A program made the translations under genes and the position numbers. This document shows, one piece after another, positions 16,404 through 24,555 of a DNA stretch of 64,000 nt. Below the pieces are notes generated by a model. That model saw nothing but the letters and a program-made list of their open reading frames with translations, had not been told where the DNA came from and did no database searches. Origin of the DNA: Pseudodesulfovibrio alkaliphilus (GTDB taxonomy: Bacteria > Desulfobacterota > Desulfovibrionia > Desulfovibrionales > Desulfovibrionaceae); the NCBI RefSeq assembly GCF_009729555.1, contig NZ_WODC01000005.1:124001-188000 (forward strand), given 5' to 3'. The number at the start of each line of letters is the position of its first letter. The first letter of the stretch is position 1.

Positions 16404-16898
16404 ATGCGCCTGATAGACATGCAGCCCAAGGAAGAATGGGAAAAACTGCAACAGGAACTCAACGACCGCTTTCATTTCAACGCCGATGTCGTGGACCAGG
16501 ACGGCGTCCGGCTGGCCGGAACCGCCTGGGGCAACGAACTGTGCCGGGCCATCCGCGAGAACGAGCAGGCCCTTGGTGCCATCTGCAAGCCCGCAGGCCA
16601 GATGTTCGTGCACCTGATGCGGGAGGGCCGGGCCGCATTCGTGGAGGAATGTGACGCCGGGCTGGTGCGCGTCAGCGTGCCGGTGATCAGGGACGGCGAG
16701 CTGCTGGGTGCGGTGGGCGGCTGTGGACTGGTGCCCGAGGAGGGCGAGGTGGACGAGTACATGGTCGAGATGTCATCAGGGATGGACGCCGAGACCGTGG
16801 GAAGACTGGCCGGGACCGTCACGTCCGTTTCTGCGGAGCGGGTGCGTGAGATCATCGACTTCATTGAGGCAAAGGTGGCCGAGCTGGTGGCCAAATAG
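16404..16898 (+). CDS. Stand-alone PocR-type sensory domain protein
   Basis: The 164-residue protein is a single PocR domain, a small-molecule-binding PAS-like fold first seen in the propanediol regulator PocR. It shows WEKLQQELNDRFHFNADVVDQDG, a Cys-containing CRAIRE and CKPAGQ region, and VPVIRDGELLGAVGGCGL. There is no HTH or enzyme domain, so it must act by partner binding. AAGGA precedes the ATG at 16404. The next gene is a universal stress protein. The ligand is unknown. Confidence 0.75.
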   Translation: MRLIDMQPKEEWEKLQQELNDRFHFNADVVDQDGVRLAGTAWGNELCRAIRENEQALGAICKPAGQMFVHLMREGRAAFVEECDAGLVRVSVPVIRDGELLGAVGGCGLVPEEGEVDEYMVEMSSGMDAETVGRLAGTVTSVSAERVREIIDFIEAKVAELVAK

Positions 16899-16968
16899 CC
16901 CAAGCCGGCCAGCCCGGGCCTGGATTCCTGGCACAAGGCCCGTCGGGCAGACACAAAAGGAGGTTTTC

Positions 16969-17934
16969 ATGCGCCATGAGAACAGCGATGGATCCAGACC
17001 CGTCATTGATCCGGGGCTGACCCCCTCGGGCAGGGAGCCGGGTCGCGACAACCTCGACCGGCACCTGCTCATCGCCCTTTCCGCGCATTCCAAGGCCGGG
17101 GCGGGTATTGAGTTCGTCACGCATTTCTTCTCCGCCAAGGCGAATCTTGATCTGACCCTCTTTCACATTCCCGCAGGCCAGGCCGCGGTCTGGGCCGAGG
17201 AAACCTCCTACAAGACCGTGGAAGCCCTGGAGACCCGGGCGGTCGCGGGGCACGGCAAGGGGCGCAAGCTGGTGGGGGATGTCAAGCATGTCCTGGCCGC
17301 GGCCGGGTTTGACCCCGAACGTATCCACGAGCGCGTGGTCGCTCCCCAGAAGAGCAAGGGGCACGACCTGATCCGCGAGGCCGCACGGGGGCGCTACGAC
17401 GCCGTGGTCCTGGGCCGCCGGGCGCAACTGGGCCTTGGCGAGATCATGGACAAGTCCCTGTCGCGCCATCTGCTCGAAGGGCTGTCCCACGCCATCAGCT
17501 TTCCCCTGTGGATATGCCGCCTGCCCGAGCCTGACCGGCGCAACGTGCTCCTGTGCGTGGACGGCTCGCCACCGTCGGAGCGCATCACCGACCATGTGGG
17601 CTTCATGCTCGCACGGGAGCCGGGCCATACGGTGACTGTGTTCCACGTCAGCCCCGGCGGGGAGGATGCGCCCGAGGCCCACGCGGTCATGGATCGGGCA
17701 TTGGCCCTGCTGGCTGAGGCGGGCATGCCTCGGGAGCGCATCGCCACCGTTGTGCGCAAGGGTGCGAATCCTGCCCGGCACATTGAGGCCGAGTACGAGG
17801 CGGGACGCTACGCGGCCGTGGCCATCGGCAGCTCGGGCGCGGGCCGGGGTCTGTGGGACCGCCTCTTTGTCGGCTCCGTGGCCCGTACCGTGTTCGCCGA
17901 CCTCTCGGGCGCGGCCCTGTGGGTGTGTTTCTAG
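16969..17934 (+). CDS. Tandem-domain universal stress protein
   Basis: The 321-residue protein has two UspA domains, about 20-175 and 185-321. The second has LLCVDGSPPSE near its start and AIGSSGAGRGLWDRLFVGSVA near its end, an ATP-binding UspA loop (G-x-G-x9-G-S). The first ends with VVLGRRAQLGLGEIMDKSLS, a looser version. It is likely cytoplasmic and acts in stress or energy-state signalling. The ATG at 16969 follows AAAGGAGG; the upstream open frame is a shadow. Confidence 0.88.
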   Translation: MRHENSDGSRPVIDPGLTPSGREPGRDNLDRHLLIALSAHSKAGAGIEFVTHFFSAKANLDLTLFHIPAGQAAVWAEETSYKTVEALETRAVAGHGKGRKLVGDVKHVLAAAGFDPERIHERVVAPQKSKGHDLIREAARGRYDAVVLGRRAQLGLGEIMDKSLSRHLLEGLSHAISFPLWICRLPEPDRRNVLLCVDGSPPSERITDHVGFMLAREPGHTVTVFHVSPGGEDAPEAHAVMDRALALLAEAGMPRERIATVVRKGANPARHIEAEYEAGRYAAVAIGSSGAGRGLWDRLFVGSVARTVFADLSGAALWVCF

Positions 17935-17936
17935 GC

Positions 17937-17990
17937 TGTTGAAAAACGGCGATCTGCGTCGTTGCTTCAAAAGGTTCAAACCCTCGCGAA
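17937..17990 (+). repeat. Candidate dispersed repeat after the usp gene
   Basis: A non-coding stretch beginning ctgttgaaaaacggcgatctgcg... and including 'cgtcgttgcttca' fills the gap to the AraC gene. It resembles a short 3'-end repeat I associate with several deltaproteobacterial genomes. Only one copy is in this window. Confidence 0.3.
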
Positions 17991-18023
17991 TCCGGGGACG
18001 CTTCGGCCCTCAAGGAGAGTCTC

Positions 18024-18863
18024 ATGGGCAGGAATCCGGCCAACACGCATGTGCGCTTCTGGCGCGACCCGGACCTGCCCGGGGTCGAGGTCCGCGCATC
18101 CCGCTACAATGAGGACGCCTTTCGCCCTCATGTCCACGACGCATGGTCCATCGGCCTGATCGATGCCGGGCGGACCACGTTTCTCCTGGGCGAGACGAGC
18201 CATGCGGCGGCCAGGGGACAGATGGTGGTCATCGGACCGGGCGCGGTGCATGCCTGCAACCCGGACCCCGGCGCGGTCATGGCCTACCGCATGTTTTACG
18301 TGGACCCCGGACTGGTGGACGAGGCGGCCGCCGAGGTCCTTGGCCGCGTGGATTCCGAGGCACGCCCCAGGTTTGCCTCGCCGGTCATCGACGATGCCGA
18401 CCTCTTCCAGCTCTGGCGCAGGCTGCATGTCGCGGTGGCGGTCAATGCCGGGGCGCTGGAAAAACAGTCTCTGCTCATGCAGGGGCTGGCTGATCTGCTG
18501 ACACGCCACGGTCGCCTGGGCGGCCCCTGCCCCTGCGTCCGGGTGCCGGAGGCCGTGGAGCTGGTGCACGGGCATCTGGCCGCGCATCTCGACGAGCGGG
18601 TCGGCCTTGACGATCTCTCGATTCTTGCCGGAGTCAGCCGGTATCACCTGCTGCGCCTCTTCAGCCGCGAGACAGGGCTGCCGCCCCACGCCTATCAGAA
18701 CCAGTTGCGCGTGGCCCGGGCCAGGACGCTGCTGGCCAGGGGAGAGCCCATCAGCCAGGTGGCGGCCGAGGTCGGCTTTGCGGACCAGAGCCATTTCAGC
18801 CGGGTCTTCCGGCAATTTACCGGGGCCACGCCGCGCCAGTACCAGTCCGGCTCCCAGGACTGA
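18024..18863 (+). CDS. AraC-family transcriptional regulator
   Basis: The 279-residue protein has an N-terminal cupin-like effector domain (about 20-160, starting near HVHDAWSIGLIDAG). The C-terminal AraC DNA-binding domain (about 180-275) has two helix-turn-helix motifs, LDDLSILAGVSRYHLLRLFSRE and ISQVAAEVGFADQSHFSRVF. AAGGAG precedes the ATG. It sits directly upstream of proline dehydrogenase and may regulate it or the preceding usp gene. The effector is unknown. Confidence 0.9.
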   Translation: MGRNPANTHVRFWRDPDLPGVEVRASRYNEDAFRPHVHDAWSIGLIDAGRTTFLLGETSHAAARGQMVVIGPGAVHACNPDPGAVMAYRMFYVDPGLVDEAAAEVLGRVDSEARPRFASPVIDDADLFQLWRRLHVAVAVNAGALEKQSLLMQGLADLLTRHGRLGGPCPCVRVPEAVELVHGHLAAHLDERVGLDDLSILAGVSRYHLLRLFSRETGLPPHAYQNQLRVARARTLLARGEPISQVAAEVGFADQSHFSRVFRQFTGATPRQYQSGSQD

Positions 18864-18936
18864 CCAGCCGCCGCAATTTCCTTCCATACAGCCGACGCGC
18901 AACGGGCTACACCGACCCTTCAATCAAGGAGGGATC

Positions 18937-19890
18937 ATGAGACTGTGGCAAAAGGCGATGATCGGGCTGGCCAGGAGCGAGCGGGTCGCGGCGTGGGTGC
19001 AAGGCGCTGCGTGCATGGGCAGGTTCTCGCGCATGTTCGTCGGCGGTGGTGACGCAGATGCTGCCGTGGGGCGCGCCATGGAATTGAAGGCAGGCGGCAT
19101 GACCGCCTCACTCTTCTATCTCGGGGAATACGTGCGCGACCCGGAGCTGATCCGGCGTAACGCGGCCGAGTTGGAGGCCATGGCTCCGAAGTTGGCGGAC
19201 GCGGGACTCGATCTGCACCTGTCCGTGGACCCGACCCAGGTGGGGGCCATGCTCTCCTGGGAGGTCTGCCGCGAGAACGTGACCGCCCTGGCGCAGTCCG
19301 TGGCCGGGCTTGGCGGTGCAGGCCGGTCCGTGGTCATGCTCGACATGGAGGATTCGTCCGTTACCGAACGCACCTTCGGTCTGTATCACGAACTGCGGGC
19401 CAAGGGATTACCAGTGGCCGTGACTATTCAGTCGTCCCTGCACCGGAGCCGCGAGGACCTGGACCGGCTGGTGGAGGACGGGGCCATGGTCCGGCTGGTC
19501 AAGGGCGCTTTCGCCGAGGGGCCGGAAGTGGCCGCCACCGGCCGCGCTGCCCGCGATAAGAGTTATCGGGACGGGCTGGAGCAGCTCTTTTCGGCCCGGG
19601 CGCGGGAGCGCGGGGTCTATCCCGTACTGGGCACCCATGATCACCGGATGGTGGCGCACGGTGCTACCCTGGCAGCCCGGCACGACTGGCGTCCGGACCA
19701 GTGGGAGGTGGAGATGTTGCTGGGGGTGCGGCCCGTCTATCAACGCCAACTCGTGGACCAGGGGGTCGCCGTGCGGCTCTATCTGCCCTTTGGCGAAAGC
19801 TGGTTTCCCTATGCCATCCGCCGGGTGGGCGAGCGTCCGGCCAATGCCTGGTTCGTCCTGCGCTCCATGCTCGACGGACTGGCCGGATAA
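18937..19890 (+). CDS. Proline dehydrogenase (PutB-like, FAD)
   Basis: This 317-residue, stand-alone proline dehydrogenase oxidises proline to pyrroline-5-carboxylate with FAD. Family signatures are KGAFAEGPEVA, GTHDHRMV, the EVEMLLGVRP stretch and the C-terminal YAIRRVGERPANAW, where the paired Arg residues bind the proline carboxylate. No P5C dehydrogenase lies nearby. AAGGAGG precedes the ATG at 18937; the longer upstream frame overlaps the AraC gene and is rejected. Confidence 0.87.
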   Translation: MRLWQKAMIGLARSERVAAWVQGAACMGRFSRMFVGGGDADAAVGRAMELKAGGMTASLFYLGEYVRDPELIRRNAAELEAMAPKLADAGLDLHLSVDPTQVGAMLSWEVCRENVTALAQSVAGLGGAGRSVVMLDMEDSSVTERTFGLYHELRAKGLPVAVTIQSSLHRSREDLDRLVEDGAMVRLVKGAFAEGPEVAATGRAARDKSYRDGLEQLFSARARERGVYPVLGTHDHRMVAHGATLAARHDWRPDQWEVEMLLGVRPVYQRQLVDQGVAVRLYLPFGESWFPYAIRRVGERPANAWFVLRSMLDGLAG

Positions 19891-19898
19891 AAAAGGAG

Positions 19899-19935
19899 AA
19901 AGGCCCTGTGGCGGTGATCAGGGCCTTTCCGGGGA
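19899..19935 (+). terminator. Terminator after proline dehydrogenase
   Basis: AAAGGCCCTG (19899-19908) and CAGGGCCTTT (19919-19928) form a 10-bp stem with a 10-base loop. The rest of the gap to 20149 shows no gene. Confidence 0.75.
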
Positions 19936-20149
19936 AGACCCGGCGGGGATTGCCGGGCTCATGCGCAAGCTTCATCACACTCCTCTGCCGGGAGCAATAG
20001 GGGAAGCTCCCGTTCTGCGGGGACTTGGCAGGAAAATGTCCCGAAGAGGCAGGGGGCTGATTTCCGTGAGCACAGAGCCTGCGGACCACGAAGGAAAAAA
20101 ACGGGCAACCTCTGTTGCTTTTCGTTCAATTTTTTTGTACGTAAAGCGC

Positions 20150-20674
20150 ATGTTGACAGAGTTGTTCACCTCCAAGACGCGGATCAAGCTGCTGCTCAAG
20201 CTCTTTCTGAACCCGGAAGTTTCCTGCTATCTCAGGGAGCTGTCTTCCGAGTTCAGCGTCTCGCCCAATGCCATCAAGGGCGAACTCGACAGCCTGAGCG
20301 AGGCCGGATACCTGACGCGCAAGCAGAACGGGCGCAGCGTGTTTTTTCAGGCCAACAAGAAACACCCCTTTTTCCCGGAGATCAGCTCTATTGTCCGCAA
20401 GTCTCTCGGCATAGACAAGCTGGTGGACGAGGTGGTGGCGAGTCTTGGCAAGGTGGATGCGGTGTATATTCTCGACGATTATGCCCAGGGCAGGGATTCC
20501 GGGCTCATTGACGCCCTGGTTGTCGGCAACGTGGACAAGGGTCGGCTCGACGAGCTTCGCTCCATCGTCGAGTCCAAGGTGGGCCGCAAGGTTCGCGTCA
20601 TGGACATCGCACCTGCCGAGTTCGCGAAGAGCCGGGACATATTTCTCTCCCGTCCCAACTGGAAGGTCTATTGA
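20150..20674 (+). CDS. Winged-helix transcriptional regulator heading the glycan locus
   Basis: The 174-residue protein begins with an ArsR/MarR-like winged helix (SKTRIKLLLKLFLNPEVS, then LSSEFSVSPNAIKGELDSLSEAGYL, then a KQNGRSVFF wing). A C-terminal domain of about 85 residues resembles nucleotidyltransferase-like or ligand-sensing parts found on regulators at the front of polysaccharide clusters. Its position directly ahead of the surface-glycan genes suggests it controls them. The ATG at 20150 is chosen because homology-like sequence starts there; no clear Shine-Dalgarno is seen. Confidence 0.75.
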   Translation: MLTELFTSKTRIKLLLKLFLNPEVSCYLRELSSEFSVSPNAIKGELDSLSEAGYLTRKQNGRSVFFQANKKHPFFPEISSIVRKSLGIDKLVDEVVASLGKVDAVYILDDYAQGRDSGLIDALVVGNVDKGRLDELRSIVESKVGRKVRVMDIAPAEFAKSRDIFLSRPNWKVY

Positions 20675-20675
20675 T

Positions 20676-20873
20676 ATGGCTGGTCTGAAAGTGGCTGTCG
20701 TCGGTTCCGGCTACTGGGGAAAGAACCTTGTCCGTAACTTCCACGAGTTGGGAGCGCTCGACCGCATCTGCGACTCAAGCCCGGACACCCTGGACTCGTT
20801 TCGCGAGATGTATCCGGAGGTGCACACCAGTGTGAGCTACGCCGAGGTGCTGAACAGCGATGTGGACGGGGTG
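20676..20873 (+). pseudogene. Truncated Gfo/Idh/MocA-family oxidoreductase (5' fragment)
   Basis: From ATG 20676 the protein reads as the N-terminal Rossmann part of a Gfo/Idh/MocA sugar oxidoreductase: VAVVGSGYWGKNLVRNFHELGAL, DSSPDTL, YAEVLNSDVDGV. After Val66 (codon 20871-20873), where such proteins continue with an (A/V)IATPA-type strand, it breaks off into unrelated residues and stops at 21053. The remaining two thirds of the gene are missing. The break coincides with the switch from GC-rich to AT-richer DNA, so it looks like the left edge of a replaced segment. Confidence 0.75.
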
Positions 20874-21164
20874 CGGTTGGAAGAAAGCTTTTTCTGCCCG
20901 GTTTTCGGGCGGGGTGCCCGTTGCGGGCGATATCCTGCTGTCGTTGTGGTGGCGTACGGGTTTTTCGAACGCAATAACAGACTTCGTGATGGCATTTTTC
21001 AAGTGGTGGACGATTTAGGGATATCGTTGCGGCTCGGAAATACAACTGATTGATGTGATGGCCAAGAAAACGTATTGCATGCGTGGGGCAGGACATCTTC
21101 GCGGCAGCGGGATTGATTGGATGTACCGTTGATAACATGGCGTAATAGTTTGTGAGTTCAGCAA
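20874..21164. other. Junction region without a recognisable gene
   Basis: About 290 bases between the oxidoreductase fragment and the first AT-richer gene. Two small hairpins occur back to back, GCCCG/CGGGC at 20896-20910 and at 20916-20928. No transposase remnant, terminal repeats or tRNA end could be seen. The promoter for the following biosynthetic genes probably lies here. Confidence 0.5.
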
Positions 21165-21983
21165 ATGAGTAATGTTGAGTCGTTATTTGATCTGGGCGGA
21201 AAGGTTGCAGTAGTAACTGGCATTATGGGGCGCTTGGGCAGTGTTTGGGCCGAAGCGCTTCTGGAGGCCGGAGCGTATGTGTTGGGACTTGACCAAAAGG
21301 TGGATGTTGTTTCTGATCCTGTGCAGGCGCTGCAATCTCAATATCCCGGTAAGTTGCATTGTTTCAGGGCGGATGTGTGTTCCAGGAGCGACTTGGAAGA
21401 AGCGTTGACGCATTGCAGAGAACAGGTTGGGCCCCCGGATATTTTGGTAAACAACGCGGGCATAGACCAGCCACCTGGAGCGCTGGGGGTATCCCATGTC
21501 ATGGACAGTGTTCCTTTCGAAATTAGTGAAAAGGTATTTGGCGTGAATACGCTGGGTGCGTTTCAGTGTGCTCAGGTGTTTGGGAAAAGCATGATTGAGA
21601 GTGGTGGGGGGAAAATCATCAATATTGGTTCCATGTATGGAACTGTTTCTCCTGATTCCAGGATGTATGACCATATCGATATGTCTCCTCCATTTTTAAA
21701 GCCTCCAGCATATGGAGCTTCCAAAGCTGCTTTGGTCAATATTTCAAATTATCTTGCGACGCACTGGGCACCATATGGGATTCAAGTCAACACCTTGTCG
21801 CCTGGTGGTGTTTTTGGCGGGCAAGACAGTACATTCAAGAAAAAATTTGCAGAGCGCGTTCCCATGGGCAGAATGGCATATCCACATGAGCTTAAAGGGC
21901 CGCTTCTCTTTCTTGCCTCCGAAGCATCATCATATGTGACTGGCGTCGAGCTTGTTGTTGATGGCGGATTTACATGTTGGTAG
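21165..21983 (+). CDS. Short-chain dehydrogenase/reductase (SDR)
   Basis: This 272-residue classical SDR has the cofactor loop TGIMGRLGS near residue 18, NNAG near 97, a Ser region (INIGSMYG) and YGASKAA (catalytic Tyr and Lys). It ends with the usual VDGGFTCW-type tail. It resembles the PtmA-like oxidoreductases seen in flagellin or surface-sugar nonulosonate clusters, so NAD(P)-dependent oxidation or reduction of a sugar intermediate is the best guess. It starts a tight run of seven biosynthetic genes. DNA here is visibly AT-richer than the flanks. No strong Shine-Dalgarno is seen. Confidence 0.82.
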   Translation: MSNVESLFDLGGKVAVVTGIMGRLGSVWAEALLEAGAYVLGLDQKVDVVSDPVQALQSQYPGKLHCFRADVCSRSDLEEALTHCREQVGPPDILVNNAGIDQPPGALGVSHVMDSVPFEISEKVFGVNTLGAFQCAQVFGKSMIESGGGKIINIGSMYGTVSPDSRMYDHIDMSPPFLKPPAYGASKAALVNISNYLATHWAPYGIQVNTLSPGGVFGGQDSTFKKKFAERVPMGRMAYPHELKGPLLFLASEASSYVTGVELVVDGGFTCW

Positions 21984-21995
21984 GGATGAAGCAAT

Positions 21996-23465
21996 ATGAC
22001 TAATTATTTTCCGATCTTGGCAGGAAACTGGATTGATGGGTTTGACGTTCCATCTGGCGACGGGACTGTTTTTGACAACCTGTCACCCCATGATGGCACG
22101 GTCTTGTGCCGTTGTGCCCGGTCAAATAAAAATGATGTGGATCAAGCCGTGCAGGCTGCGCGAGCCGCATGGCCGCACTGGAGCCGCACCAGTCCGGTCC
22201 GCCGGGGACAAAAGCTCTACGACCTTGCCTTGGGTATGAAGGCTCGACGGGAGGTTATCGCAGATATTGTGGCGGCTGAGACCGGCAAGGCGCCGCGAGA
22301 TGCCTTGGGTGAGACCGATGGGGCCATTGCCCTCGGGTTGTTTTACGCTGGCGAGGGACAGCGGATGTATGGGCGAACCACGACAAGCGGTGTTGACAAT
22401 AAGACCGCGATGACGGTGCGGGAACCCATAGGAGTCGCTGGTCTTATTGTCTCTGCCAATACACCCATCGCCAATGTGGCTTGGAAGATTTTTCCAGCTA
22501 TGATTTGTGGAAATACGGTCATATTGAAGGCTCCTGAGGATTCTCCGGCAACCGCTTGGATTGTCGGGAAAATTGCGAAAGAGCTTGGGTTTCCCGATGG
22601 TGTTCTCAATATAATTCAGGGCTACGGCACAGAGGCTGGGGTTCCTTTGGTGGAAAACCATGACGTGGACGTATTAAGCTTTACTGGCTCAACCGTCGTG
22701 GGGAAGCAGGTCGCCGCAACCATGGCCCGTAGGCTCGGGCGGGTTTCGTTGGAGCTCGGGGGTAAGAACGCCCTTGTTGTTTGTGATGACGCCGATATGG
22801 ACAACGCCATCAAATGGGCAATCCTTTCAGCTTTTTCCAACGCAGGCCAGCGATGTGCAGCTGCGTCGCGCATCATTGTCTTCGATTCCGTGTACGATGC
22901 GTTTCGCGACAGGTTTGTTGCGGCCGCAAAGAGACTGTCTGTTGGGCCGACCAATGACGATGACTTGGGTCCGGTCATCAACAAACGGCAACTCGACAAT
23001 ATGGCGACCGCAGTGAAGAGAGCCGTTGAGAGAGGGGCCATCATTTTGGCCGGTGGCCGACCCCTGGACGGCCAGGGATATGCGAAGGGCAGCTACATGG
23101 CTCCGACGATACTTGAGGGCGTGGCCCCTGACGACGAGTTGTCCACAACCGAGGTTTTCGGGCCCATTACAGCTTTGTACAAGGCTCGGGATCTTGAAGA
23201 GGCGATCGCTCTCGTGAATGAGTCACCCTACGGGCTGACCGCATCCATTCATACGCAAAGCGTCCACCGCTCTTCAGAATTCACCCGGCGTGCACGGACT
23301 GGCGTGGTGACGATCAACGCAGGGACCTATGGCAGCGAACCGCATATGCCCTTCGGCGGTCTGAAACTTTCTGGAAACGGAACGCGTGAACCGGGAACCG
23401 AGGCTCTGGATATATATTCGACTTTGAAATCTGTTTATACGGCAACTCTTCCGGAATTAATATAA
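21996..23465 (+). CDS. NAD(P)-dependent aldehyde dehydrogenase
   Basis: This 489-residue ALDH has SLELGGKNALVV (catalytic Glu), FSNAGQRCAAASR (catalytic Cys) and EVFGPITALY, all in normal order and spacing. It oxidises an aldehyde to a carboxylate. Placed between an SDR and a NeuB-type synthase, it may act on a sugar or short aldehyde in the same pathway, for example an aldolase or transketolase product; the substrate cannot be read from sequence. It begins 12 bases after the SDR gene. Confidence 0.85.
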   Translation: MTNYFPILAGNWIDGFDVPSGDGTVFDNLSPHDGTVLCRCARSNKNDVDQAVQAARAAWPHWSRTSPVRRGQKLYDLALGMKARREVIADIVAAETGKAPRDALGETDGAIALGLFYAGEGQRMYGRTTTSGVDNKTAMTVREPIGVAGLIVSANTPIANVAWKIFPAMICGNTVILKAPEDSPATAWIVGKIAKELGFPDGVLNIIQGYGTEAGVPLVENHDVDVLSFTGSTVVGKQVAATMARRLGRVSLELGGKNALVVCDDADMDNAIKWAILSAFSNAGQRCAAASRIIVFDSVYDAFRDRFVAAAKRLSVGPTNDDDLGPVINKRQLDNMATAVKRAVERGAIILAGGRPLDGQGYAKGSYMAPTILEGVAPDDELSTTEVFGPITALYKARDLEEAIALVNESPYGLTASIHTQSVHRSSEFTRRARTGVVTINAGTYGSEPHMPFGGLKLSGNGTREPGTEALDIYSTLKSVYTATLPELI

Positions 23466-23484
23466 CATTAAAAGGAATGAGCGC

Positions 23485-24555
23485 ATGAGTAGAGAATTGT
23501 TTCTTGGTGGAACACTGGTAAACGACGAAAGCGACTGCTATGTCATCGCCGAAATCGGTAACAACCATCAGGGCGATGTTGAAATCGCCAAGCAGATGGT
23601 TCTCGAAGCCAAGAATTGTGGCGCGAGTGCAGTTAAATTCCAAAAACGAGACAACAAAAGCTTCCTGACACGTCAAGCTTTTGATGCTCCATACGCCAAT
23701 GAGAACAGTTACGGTGCCACATATGGTGAGCACAGGGAGTTTCTGGAGCTCGATACCCCGGAGTTGGCCGAAGTCCAAACCTACTGCAACGAGATCGGCA
23801 TCACGATGTTTTCCACCGCTTTTGACCTGAATAGCGTGGATGTGCTGGAGGAGCTTGATATTCCATTTTACAAGGTAGCCTCCGGCGATCTTCGGAACAC
23901 CGTTCTTCTCGAAAAGATAGCCAAGACCGGCAAGCCTGTTCTCGTGTCCACCGGTGGTGGGACCATGGCAGACGTGAGCCGCGCCTATGAAACTATAGCC
24001 GCCCATCATGACCAGATCGCCCTGCTTCAGTGCACGGCGGCTTACCCCGTGCTCAATTACTCAGAAATGAACTTGGCGGTCATCACGACCTACCGGGAGC
24101 ATTTTCCCAACACGGTCATAGGATTGTCTGACCATGAAAACGGTACCGCCATGTGCTTGGCAGCCTACATGCTCGGCGCGCGCATCGTGGAAAAACACTT
24201 CACCCTCAACCGAGCTTGGAAGGGGACGGACCACTCCTTCTCCCTGACGCCGCGCGGTCTTGCCCAAGTTGTGAAGTACCTGCACAGGATCAAGCTGGCG
24301 CTGGGCGATGGCGTGAAGATACCGACTCGTTCCGAGGAATCTCCCATCTACAAGATGTCCAAGTCCATTGTTGCCGCCCGGGACTTGGCTGCCGGGGAGG
24401 CTCTCACCCAGGCCGACATCGCTTTCAAGTGCCCGGGAAACGGGCTACCTCCGTACGAGGCCGCCGGACTCATCGGGAAAATCCTGACTGCGGATTTGGC
24501 CGAAGACCAGTTGATTTCCCGCGAGGTTCTGAAGTCCCCAGAGGAAACGGAATGA
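23485..24555 (+). CDS. NeuB-type nonulosonic acid synthase (PEP-condensing)
   Basis: The 356-residue enzyme resembles N-acetylneuraminate, legionaminate and pseudaminate synthases, which condense phosphoenolpyruvate with a 6-carbon sugar. The TIM-barrel (about 18-285) shows AEIGNNHQGD, AVKFQKRD, STAFDLNSVDVLEELDI, KVASGD, STGGGTM, and EKHFTLNRAWKGTDH. A C-terminal antifreeze-like SAF domain (about 292-350) has SIVAARDLAAGE and PGNGLPPYE. AAAGGAATG precedes the ATG. Its 3' end overlaps the transketolase start by 4 bases, which suggests coupled translation. The acceptor aldose is unknown. Confidence 0.88.
   Translation: MSRELFLGGTLVNDESDCYVIAEIGNNHQGDVEIAKQMVLEAKNCGASAVKFQKRDNKSFLTRQAFDAPYANENSYGATYGEHREFLELDTPELAEVQTYCNEIGITMFSTAFDLNSVDVLEELDIPFYKVASGDLRNTVLLEKIAKTGKPVLVSTGGGTMADVSRAYETIAAHHDQIALLQCTAAYPVLNYSEMNLAVITTYREHFPNTVIGLSDHENGTAMCLAAYMLGARIVEKHFTLNRAWKGTDHSFSLTPRGLAQVVKYLHRIKLALGDGVKIPTRSEESPIYKMSKSIVAARDLAAGEALTQADIAFKCPGNGLPPYEAAGLIGKILTADLAEDQLISREVLKSPEETE

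Noticed and set aside
14810..16654. 614-residue plus-strand frame opposite the SAM hydrolase and YitT genes
   Set aside because: It is dominated by Gly, His, Asp and Gln without a domain pattern. The minus-strand genes explain this region.
20896..20928. Back-to-back GC hairpins as insertion-sequence ends
   Set aside because: The arms are only 5 bases, and no transposase remnant or target duplication could be seen.
24153..24551. Upstream in-frame extension of the transketolase
   Set aside because: It lies inside the NeuB-type gene in another frame and lacks transketolase features. The ATG at 24552 has normal 4-base coupling.
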